From contig NZ_JACJSI010000033.1 in assembly GCF_014698065.1 (NCBI RefSeq), positions 1 to 64,000 of the forward strand: DNA of 64,000 nucleotides, written 5' to 3'. Made by a program: the position numbers and the translations under genes. How positions within the stretch are numbered: the first letter of the stretch is position 1; every line of letters starts with the position of its first letter. The stretch comes from Nostoc flagelliforme FACHB-838. GTDB taxonomy: Bacteria; Cyanobacteriota; Cyanobacteriia; Cyanobacteriales; Nostocaceae. The notes under the pieces were generated by a model that saw nothing but the letters and a program-made list of their open reading frames with translations, searched no databases and was not told the origin of the DNA. Positions 8,478 to 15,886 of the stretch are shown in pieces.

Positions 8478-9644
8478 ATGTTTTCTAAACTATTTCGCAA
8501 AACGCCGCTAGCATGGCGGCAGTTAATGAAAGAAAAAACCCGTCTGGCTGTTGCAGTCGCTGGTATTGCCTTTGCCGATATACTGATGTTTATCCAGTTG
8601 GGATTTGAAAGTGCGCTTTTTGATGCTGCTGTGAAACCTCATCGCAATTTACAAGCAGATTTAGTTTTAATTAATCCCCAATTTCAAACTTTATTTTCTG
8701 TAAAAAACTTTTCCAGAGAGCGACTATATCAAACATTAGGTTATGAAGGTGTTCAGTCAGTTAATTCTGTCTACATCAGCACCGGACAGTGGCGAAATCC
8801 TGAAACACGTCTTGAACGAGCTATTTTAGTTTGGGGTGTTGATCCGGCAAAATCAGCATTCAAATCGTCCGAAATTAAACAAAATCAGCATCACCTTAAA
8901 CAGTTGTATCAAGTTCTGTTTGACCAGGCAGGTCGTCCAGAATATGGGGCGGTTGCCGATATCTTTAAGAATACAGGCAAATTTCACACGGAACTGAATA
9001 GTAAAGCCGTCTTTGTTAAAGGCTTGTTTACTGATGGTGCTTCCTTTGCTGCCGATGGTAATGTGATCACCAGTGACTCGACCTTTCTCCAGCTATTTCC
9101 ACAGCGTCAACCCGATCGCATCGAAGTTGGGTTAATCACGCTTAAACCAGATGCAGATCCAGAAAAAGTGCGATCGCAACTTGTCAATGGACTACCTAAA
9201 GATGTCAGAGTCCTCACTCCAGAAGAGTTTGCCAAAGTGGAGAGAACTTACTGGGAAGCCGGTACTGGTATTGGTTTTATTTTCGGTTTAGGTACAGCAG
9301 TTGGGTTTATTGTTGGCATCGTGATTGTCTACCAAATCCTTTACTCGGATGTTTCTGACCACTTGCCAGAATATGCCACCCTCAAAGCAATGGGATACAC
9401 CGATAATTATCTCTTAGGTGTTTTAATTCAAGAAGCATTATTATTAGCAATCCTAGGTTTTCTGCCTGGATTCATCCTTTCTTTTGGACTGTATCAAGTC
9501 ACTTATGCTGCGACGATGCTTCCTATTTTCATGAAAATGGAACGGGCGATCCAGGTTTGGATTTTGACCGTGATCATGTGTAGTGTTTCTGGCGCGATCG
9601 CTATGCGAAAACTACGGTCTGCCGACCCTGCCGATGTTTTTTAG
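8478..9644 (+). CDS. devC: DevC-type ABC exporter permease
   Basis: ABC exporter permease of the DevC (MacB/FtsX-like) type, 388 aa. Seen: an N-terminal cytoplasmic start PLAWRQLMKEKTRLAVAVAG followed by the first membrane helix; a large periplasmic domain at about residues 45-265; then three C-terminal helices (GTGIGFIFGLGTAVGFIVGI, LGVLIQEALLLAILGFLPGF, IQVWILTVIMCSVSGAIAM) and the terminal RKLRSADPADVF tail typical of DevC. It has its own ribosome site (AAGGAG) and follows DUF2834 by 15 bp. Part of the five-gene tetR-dev operon. Confidence 0.92.
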   Translation: MFSKLFRKTPLAWRQLMKEKTRLAVAVAGIAFADILMFIQLGFESALFDAAVKPHRNLQADLVLINPQFQTLFSVKNFSRERLYQTLGYEGVQSVNSVYISTGQWRNPETRLERAILVWGVDPAKSAFKSSEIKQNQHHLKQLYQVLFDQAGRPEYGAVADIFKNTGKFHTELNSKAVFVKGLFTDGASFAADGNVITSDSTFLQLFPQRQPDRIEVGLITLKPDADPEKVRSQLVNGLPKDVRVLTPEEFAKVERTYWEAGTGIGFIFGLGTAVGFIVGIVIVYQILYSDVSDHLPEYATLKAMGYTDNYLLGVLIQEALLLAILGFLPGFILSFGLYQVTYAATMLPIFMKMERAIQVWILTVIMCSVSGAIAMRKLRSADPADVF

Positions 9645-9662
9645 ACGCGATTCATCGCGTCT
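9643..9662 (+). repeat. Short hairpin at devC stop codon
   Basis: Perfect inverted repeat AGACGCGA-TTCA-TCGCGTCT overlapping the devC stop codon and followed by CTACAAG. It has no U-tract, so it is unlikely to be a full terminator. The CGTCTCTACA end recalls the interspersed palindromes at 32136, 51800 and 54874. It may tune devC-devA expression. Confidence 0.5.
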
Positions 9663-9688
9663 CTACAAGAATTATTTCTCTATACCCA

Positions 9689-10459
9689 ATGCTTTATAAA
9701 ATCATAATGTTGCAAAAATCTCTAGCAGTGAATTCCGATTCAACATTTTCTACTTTAGAATCTGTGATTTCTATCAGTAACCTCAATCACTATTTTGGTG
9801 AAGGTGCGCTTCGCAAACAAGTATTATTCGATATTAATTTGGAGATTAAGACTGGGGAAATCGTTATTATGACTGGCCCCTCTGGATCGGGGAAAACCAC
9901 CTTGTTAACCTTAATGGGTGGATTACGTTCTGCTCAAGAAGGTAGTCTCAAAATCTTAGGGGAGGAAATTCGTGGCGCTAAAAAGTTGCAATTAACTAAA
10001 CTTCGCCGCCAGATTGGTTATATTTTCCAGGCTCATAACCTGATGACTTTTTTGACAGCAAGAGAAAATGTGCGAATGTCCTTAGAGTTGCATGAGGATT
10101 TTCTGAATCAGGATATCAATGCTAAAGCGATCGCTATTTTGGAAACTGTCGGTTTAGGCGATCGTGTAGATTATTACCCAGAGAAACTATCTGGAGGGCA
10201 AAAACAACGGGTTGCGATCGCTCGTGCTTTGGTTAGCCATCCTAAGATTGTTTTAGCAGATGAACCCACTGCTGCACTCGACAAAAAATCTGGGCGCGAT
10301 GTCGTGGAAATAATGCAGAAGCTAGCCAAAGAACAAGGTTGTACAATTTTGCTAGTTACCCACGACAACCGCATCCTCGATATTGCCGATCGCATCATTT
10401 ATATGGAAGATGGTCAGTTGAAAACAGATGGCGCAGATTTTACCACAACAAGCAAGTAA
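9689..10459 (+). CDS. devA: DevA-type ABC exporter ATPase
   Basis: ATP-binding subunit of the exporter, 256 aa. Seen: Walker A GPSGSGKTTLL (about residues 65-75), Q-loop YIFQAHNLM, ABC signature LSGGQKQR, Walker B KIVLADEPTAALD, and H-loop VTHDN. The annotated ATG gives a 20-30 residue N-terminal extension before the conserved ISNLNHYFG start; ATG 9707 (MLQKSLAV) is an alternative. It lies 44 bp after devC. Together with devB, DUF2834 and devC it forms a complete inner-membrane exporter lacking only the TolC-like channel, which is usually encoded elsewhere. Confidence 0.92.
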   Translation: MLYKIIMLQKSLAVNSDSTFSTLESVISISNLNHYFGEGALRKQVLFDINLEIKTGEIVIMTGPSGSGKTTLLTLMGGLRSAQEGSLKILGEEIRGAKKLQLTKLRRQIGYIFQAHNLMTFLTARENVRMSLELHEDFLNQDINAKAIAILETVGLGDRVDYYPEKLSGGQKQRVAIARALVSHPKIVLADEPTAALDKKSGRDVVEIMQKLAKEQGCTILLVTHDNRILDIADRIIYMEDGQLKTDGADFTTTSK

Positions 10460-10652
10460 TACTAATTCGTAAATTGATTCAATAAAAATCTTTCAGAGGT
10501 TTACTGGTATCTTTGCGGCTCACCGATACAATATCGGCGATGCCAAGGATTTGAAGCCATCAACCAAATATTAAAAACCAAAACGGATAATAATAGTTCT
10601 TTAAGTTAGTAACATCAGTCAATTTTTAAACAAATTGAGCTTTGACAAAAAA

Positions 10653-11309
10653 CTATGTAAAAAACTGAACGAGACTGTTAATCATAAATAAAACCCCAAT
10701 AGCACTTAAAACAAAGGGTAAAATTTTGCTTGTCCAACTGTTTATTCTATAATTAAATTCTTTTAGATAACTAACAATATTGTCATGAAATAGAAGATAA
10801 GCTGCAACCATTATCAATAATGGAAAAATAAAAATTAAATCGTATAATGCCCAAATTAATATAAACATTGGGATTGAAATATGGGCATCAGTTAATTGCT
10901 TGAAAGCAGCAATATGAGGTAATGCAGTTGGAGTTTCGACAATGACAATGGTAAAACCTAAGAAAAAAATATGCAGTGGATTGAGTGAAAGAGGCTGTAG
11001 ATTTTTTATAGAAGGTTTAAAAAAAATTGGTGCATTACATCCTATAATCAATAATACTATTCCTACAAGGAATTGTATTCCATAAATACTTTCACCAACA
11101 AAATTTAAAACTTGTTGGATTACTTGTATCATACCCCAAGCAATTAACAGCCCTGAAAACAAAAGCCCAACATATTCCCCAAGGGTAAAAGCTAATGCAC
11201 AAATCACAGGCTTCGGTGTACTCAGTAGATAAATTTGCACAGCAAAGCCATTAGGATTAATACTGCCAATTACTGAGATTGCTGCAAGAGAAAGTAAAAA
11301 AGATAGCAT
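10653..11309 (-). CDS. GAP-family (LysE-like) membrane protein
   Basis: A 218-aa polytopic membrane protein with about six hydrophobic helices. The start region SLAAISVIGSINPNGFAVQIYLL and the repeated small-residue/charged turns resemble the GAP/SAP family related to LysE-type exporters, known in mycobacteria for peptidoglycolipid-associated transport. The substrate is unknown. It is transcribed convergently to the dev operon; 190 bp between them hold only a short relic-like minus-strand frame (WLQILGIADIVSV) without a start. Confidence 0.7.
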   Translation of the reverse strand: MLSFLLSLAAISVIGSINPNGFAVQIYLLSTPKPVICALAFTLGEYVGLLFSGLLIAWGMIQVIQQVLNFVGESIYGIQFLVGIVLLIIGCNAPIFFKPSIKNLQPLSLNPLHIFFLGFTIVIVETPTALPHIAAFKQLTDAHISIPMFILIWALYDLIFIFPLLIMVAAYLLFHDNIVSYLKEFNYRINSWTSKILPFVLSAIGVLFMINSLVQFFT

Positions 11310-11658
11310 ACTTGAATAACAAAGTTTTTTTGAGTTTTCTTTAAGGAAAATATATCAGGAATTCCCGACCCTATACCCCACAAAAAAAAATAAATTATTT
11401 GAAAGTCTTTTCAAACAGGAACTTTGGCTATTGAGTACATTATTAATACATATTAATAGATGCAGCATTGTAGATGAGATATTAATAGATGCAGTATTTA
11501 TTAAGGGTTAACTTTAGAGCCAAAAGTCATCAATAAATTATCCTTTAATCACGGAGTAAATCCTACCGATAATTTTTTAATGTAGATAATACGCTAATTT
11601 TTTAGTTTTGGCTATTTCTGATTCTTATATTCATACGTTCTGATCGTGCAGTTGAGAG
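11310..11658. promoter_or_regulatory. nifJ upstream region with 16-bp direct repeats
   Basis: No gene. Two copies of ATATTAATAGATGCAG at 11450-11465 and 11479-11494, 29 bp apart, lie about 165-210 bp upstream of nifJ in AT-rich DNA. They could be regulator half-sites or a simple duplication. No GTA-N8-TAC site was found here. Confidence 0.4.
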
Positions 11659-14600
11659 ATGGGGACAAAAATTCAGATTATGAACAAAACCTTTGCAACC
11701 ATTGATGGGAATGAAGCTGTTGCCCGTGTTGCTTACAAATTAAATGAAGTGATTGCCATTTATCCCATCACCCCCTCTTCAGCAATGGGTGAATGGGCAG
11801 ATGCTTGGTCAGCAGAAAGTCGTCCCAACCTATGGGGTACTGTTCCCAGCGTCGTGCAGATGCAGAGCGAAGGAGGAGCGGCTGGTGCTGTGCATGGAGC
11901 ATTGCAAACAGGTTCCCTGAGTACCACCTTCACGGCATCTCAGGGATTATTGTTGATGATACCCAACTTCTACAAAATTGCTGGTGAACTGACTAGCGCT
12001 GTGGTTCATGTTGCCGCCCGTTCTTTGGCTACTCATGCGTTATCAATTTTTAGTGATCATAGCGATGTGATGGCAGCTCGTGCGACTGGTTTTGCCCTGC
12101 TGTGTTCTGCTTCCGTGCAGGAAAGCCAAGATTTTGCTCTCATTGCCCATGCTGCTACCTTAGAGACGCGAGTCTCCTTTATGCATTTCTTTGACGGTTT
12201 CCGTACTTCGCATGAAGTGCAGAAAGTTAAATTGCTGTCAGATGATGATTTGCGATCGCTAATTCACGATAACTTAATACTCGCCCACCGCAGCCGCGCC
12301 CTCACTCCAGATCGTCCAGTTTTGCGTGGTACTGCCCAAAACCCCGATGTCTATTTCCAAGGACGCGAAGGCGCTAACCTTTATTACAACGCCTGTCCAG
12401 ATATTGTCCAGCGCATCATGGATGAATTTGGAGAACGCACGGGAAGGCATTATAAAATCTATGAATATTACGGCGCTAACGATGCCGATCGCGTTATTGT
12501 TCTTATGGGTTCAGGTTGTGAAACTGTCCATGAAACAGTAGATTACCTTAACGCCCGTGGTGAAAAACTTGGTGTAGTCAAAGTGCGACTTTACCGCCCC
12601 TTTGATGTCCAAAGGTTTGTCGCAGTATTACCAACTAGTGTACAAGCGATCGCAGTTCTCGACCGCACCAAAGAAGCCGGTAGCGCCGGGGAACCGTTGT
12701 ATTTAGATGTTGTAGCTGCTATTCATGAGGCGTGGGGAGATAAGAGAGCAGGGGGAGTAGAGGGAGCAGGGGAGGCAGGGGGAGAAAATACTTTCTCATA
12801 CCCTAAAATTTTGGGTGGTCGTTACGGTCTTTCTTCTAAGGAATTTACTCCGGCGATGGTGAAGGGCATTTTTGACAACCTTGCTCAAGCTAAACCGAAA
12901 AATCATTTTACTATTGGGATTAATGACGATGTTAGTCATACTTCCTTGAGCTTTGACCCTAATTTCTCTACAGAATCGCATAATGTTGTTAGGGCAATGT
13001 TCTATGGGTTAGGTGCTGATGGTACAGTTGGGGCTAACAAAAACTCCATCAAGATTATTGGTGAAGAAACCGACAATTACGCCCAAGGCTACTTTGTCTA
13101 TGATTCCAAGAAATCTGGATCAATAACCGTCTCTCACCTACGCTTCGGGCCAAAACCAATTCGCTCTACCTACTTGATTGACCAAGCTAACTTTATTGGT
13201 TGTCATCACTGGGGATTTCTGGAACGTATAGATATTTTGAAGGCTGCTATTCCTGGGGCAACTTTGCTGCTTAACAGTCCATACAATGCAGATACCGTTT
13301 GGGAATATCTACCGTTGAAGGTGCAACAGCAAATTATCGACAAGCATTTGAAGTTATATGTAATTAATGCTAGTCAGGTTGCCCGTGAAAGTGGCATGGG
13401 TGGGAGAATTAACACCATTATGCAGGTATGCTTCTTTGCCTTAGCGGGTGTGTTGCCACAGGAAGAAGCGATCGCTAAAATCAAACAAGCAATTGACAAG
13501 ACTTACGGTAAAAAAGGTGCAGAAGTTGTCCGCATGAACCTGCAAGCTGTAGACAACACCTTAGACAACTTGCATAAAGTAGATGTCCCACAGACAATCC
13601 TAACTCCTAACTCCCCACTTCCCATTCCCCACTCCCCACTCCCCATTCCCAAATTTGTGCAAGAAGTCTTGGGCAAAATCATGATTTGGGAAGGTGATGA
13701 TTTACCTGTTAGCACCCTACCTGTTGATGGTACATTTCCCCTAGGTACTGCCAAGTGGGAAAAACGTAACGTTGCCGAAGAAATACCTGTGTGGGAGCCG
13801 GATGTCTGCCTTCAATGTGGTAAGTGCGTGATGGTTTGTCCCCATAGCGCCATCCGTGCAAAGGCTTATCAAGCCGATGAGTTAGTTAATGCACCAGAAA
13901 CTTTCAAGTCAACTGGTGCAAAAGATAAAGACTTTGCCAATCAAAAATTTACCATTCAAGTTGCCCCAGAAGATTGCACAGGATGCACTATTTGTGTAAA
14001 TATTTGCCCTGCTAAAGATAAATCTGAGCCATCGCGGAAAGCGATTAATATGGCACAGCAGTTGCCATTGCGAGAACAAGAGCGAAAAAACTGGGATTTC
14101 TTTTTGAGTTTACCTAATCCTGACAGGCGATCGCTAAAATTAAACCAGATTCGCCAACAACAACTGCAAGAACCTTTATTTGAATTCTCTGGTGCTTGTG
14201 CAGGTTGTGGTGAAACACCTTACTTGAAATTATTAACACAATTGTTTGGCGATCGCGCCGTCATCGCGAATGCTACAGGTTGTTCCTCAATATATGGTGG
14301 GAATCTCCCCACAACTCCTTGGACAACCAACGCCGAAGGACGCGGCCCGGCGTGGTCTAATAATTTATTTGAAGATAACGCCGAATTCGGTTTTGGCTTC
14401 CGCCTCTCCCTCGACAAACAAGCTGAGTTTGCGGCGGAGTTGTTGCAGCAGTTGGGAAGTGAAATAGATGAAAACCTTGTCTACTCCATCCTGAAAGCTG
14501 AACAAAAATCTGAGGCTGACATTTGGGAACAGCGCGAAAGGATAGAACTGTTGCAGCAAAAGTTAGATGAAATCGTAACTTTCGATCCTAATCTCAAATC

Positions 14601-15294
14601 TAAAATCCAAAATCTAAAATCTCTTGCCGATTACTTGGTGAGAAAAAGCGTCTGGATTGTTGGCGGTGACGGTTGGGCTTATGACATCGACTTTGGCGGC
14701 ATCGATCATGTAATTGCTAGTGGTCGAAATGTGAATATCTTGGTGATGGATACAGAAGTGTATTCTAATACAGGCGGTCAATCTTCCAAAGCTACGCCAC
14801 GAGCCGCAGTTGCTAAATATGCTGCCAGTGGTAAGCCTGCACCTAAAAAAGACTTAGGGATGATTGCCATGACCTACGGAAATGTCTACGTAGCGAGTGT
14901 AGCCCTTGGTGCTAGAGATGAACATACTCTCAAAGCATTTTTAGAAGCAGAAGCTTATGATGGCCCATCAATAATTATTGCTTACAGCCATTGCATAGCT
15001 CACGGCATTAATATGACTACAGGGATGAATCATCAGAAAACTTTGGTAGAATCAGGTCGTTGGTTGCTGTATCGGCATAATCCAGAGTTGCTCAAAGAGG
15101 GTAAAAATCCATTGCAATTGGATATGCGATCGCCAAAGCAATCTGTAGAACATTCGATGTATCAAGAAAATCGTTTCAAAATGCTCACCAAGAGTAAACC
15201 AGACGTAGCCAAGCACTTATTAGAACAAGCGCAAACTGAGGTAGATACGCGTTGGCAGATGTACCAATACCTGGCAAAGCGCGATACTTTCTGA
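11659..15294 (+). CDS. nifJ: Pyruvate:flavodoxin/ferredoxin oxidoreductase
   Basis: Oxidises pyruvate and CoA to acetyl-CoA and CO2, passing electrons to flavodoxin or ferredoxin. All domains are present in order: N-terminal pyrimidine-binding domain (YPITPSSAMGEWADAW), core domains, a two-cluster ferredoxin domain with CLQCGKCVMVCP (about residues 717-728) and CTGCTICVNICP (about 773-784), the distal-cluster CAGCGETPY (about 847), the TPP site GDGWAYDIDFGG (about 1001), and NTGGQSS. At 1211 aa it is slightly longer than usual because three low-complexity, repeat-derived stretches lie in frame at about residues 361-377, 647-665 and 975-989. ATG 11680 (MNKTFATIDG) is an alternative start. It may supply reductant for nitrogen fixation or fermentation; which one is not shown here. 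Confidence 0.97.
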   Translation: MGTKIQIMNKTFATIDGNEAVARVAYKLNEVIAIYPITPSSAMGEWADAWSAESRPNLWGTVPSVVQMQSEGGAAGAVHGALQTGSLSTTFTASQGLLLMIPNFYKIAGELTSAVVHVAARSLATHALSIFSDHSDVMAARATGFALLCSASVQESQDFALIAHAATLETRVSFMHFFDGFRTSHEVQKVKLLSDDDLRSLIHDNLILAHRSRALTPDRPVLRGTAQNPDVYFQGREGANLYYNACPDIVQRIMDEFGERTGRHYKIYEYYGANDADRVIVLMGSGCETVHETVDYLNARGEKLGVVKVRLYRPFDVQRFVAVLPTSVQAIAVLDRTKEAGSAGEPLYLDVVAAIHEAWGDKRAGGVEGAGEAGGENTFSYPKILGGRYGLSSKEFTPAMVKGIFDNLAQAKPKNHFTIGINDDVSHTSLSFDPNFSTESHNVVRAMFYGLGADGTVGANKNSIKIIGEETDNYAQGYFVYDSKKSGSITVSHLRFGPKPIRSTYLIDQANFIGCHHWGFLERIDILKAAIPGATLLLNSPYNADTVWEYLPLKVQQQIIDKHLKLYVINASQVARESGMGGRINTIMQVCFFALAGVLPQEEAIAKIKQAIDKTYGKKGAEVVRMNLQAVDNTLDNLHKVDVPQTILTPNSPLPIPHSPLPIPKFVQEVLGKIMIWEGDDLPVSTLPVDGTFPLGTAKWEKRNVAEEIPVWEPDVCLQCGKCVMVCPHSAIRAKAYQADELVNAPETFKSTGAKDKDFANQKFTIQVAPEDCTGCTICVNICPAKDKSEPSRKAINMAQQLPLREQERKNWDFFLSLPNPDRRSLKLNQIRQQQLQEPLFEFSGACAGCGETPYLKLLTQLFGDRAVIANATGCSSIYGGNLPTTPWTTNAEGRGPAWSNNLFEDNAEFGFGFRLSLDKQAEFAAELLQQLGSEIDENLVYSILKAEQKSEADIWEQRERIELLQQKLDEIVTFDPNLKSKIQNLKSLADYLVRKSVWIVGGDGWAYDIDFGGIDHVIASGRNVNILVMDTEVYSNTGGQSSKATPRAAVAKYAASGKPAPKKDLGMIAMTYGNVYVASVALGARDEHTLKAFLEAEAYDGPSIIIAYSHCIAHGINMTTGMNHQKTLVESGRWLLYRHNPELLKEGKNPLQLDMRSPKQSVEHSMYQENRFKMLTKSKPDVAKHLLEQAQTEVDTRWQMYQYLAKRDTF

Positions 15295-15319
15295 ACATCA
15301 GCCCTAGTTTTTAGTTATA

Positions 15320-15354
15320 AAAATAACGACTTGAGTAACTCAAGTCGTTATTTT
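15320..15354 (+). terminator. nifJ terminator hairpin
   Basis: Perfect 17-bp stem (AAAATAACGACTTGAGT paired with its complement) with a one-base centre, ending in TTTT, 26 bp after the nifJ stop. It has the geometry of a strong Rho-independent terminator. Confidence 0.75.
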
Positions 15355-15530
15355 CGTTACAAAGTTACCTTTTTGGTTAGTAAAATCATTCTTTTTGTTA
15401 CGAATATTATAATTTTCACTACAAAATTACCTTTTTGGTTAGTAAAATCATTATTTTCGTTACAAACATCATAATTTTCGTTACAAAATTACCTTTTTGG
15501 TTAGTAAAATCATTATTTTCGTTACTAATG
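15355..15530. repeat. 62-bp tandem repeat, about 2.8 copies
   Basis: Direct repeat with period 62: the block ACCTTTTTGGTTAGTAAAAT recurs at 15367, 15429 and 15491, each followed by a CATTATTTTCGTTAC-like tail. Copies 2 and 3 are nearly identical, copy 1 is diverged. Contiguous without unique spacers, so not CRISPR. No reading frame. Confidence 0.9.
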
Positions 15531-15886
15531 CTGTGGTTTAAGTTGTGTTAAACCTAAACTTTAGCCAATAAACGCGCAAATGTTGGGTTTCTTTCCTTAA
15601 CACAATTTGTTAATAAGAGCGTAATGTCTACAACGGGCTACGCTTATGCGAAAACTTTATAAATTAATTATAGATGTGCGGTTCAATTTTAGAAGATAGC
15701 AGGTGCGATCGGCGAACTTACCATTGGTACTCAGCCTCTTAGTACAACTCCAGATAGATAAACTACCCATTTGAAACTTCTAAAGCCCTTACGCAATGGT
15801 AATTACGAATTACGAATTACCCAAATTAGTATCTTTGCTAATGACTAACAACAAATAACTCAGTAAAAGCTAATACTGGAGAACTC
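15531..15886. other. Intergenic region with small repeats
   Basis: No gene. Contains an interspersed GTCTACAACGGGCTACGCTT element at about 15627-15646 and two AATTACGA heptamer-type units at 15801-15816. AGTACAAC and TACTGGAG stretches precede the next gene; no clear promoter was recognised. Confidence 0.5.

Noticed and set aside
10470..10600. Minus-strand fragment WLQILGIADIVSV
   Set aside because: Only about 26 codons between stops without a start; could be a relic but too short to annotate.
15355..15530. CRISPR array
   Set aside because: The 62-bp units are contiguous with no unique spacers, too long for CRISPR repeats, and no cas gene is near.
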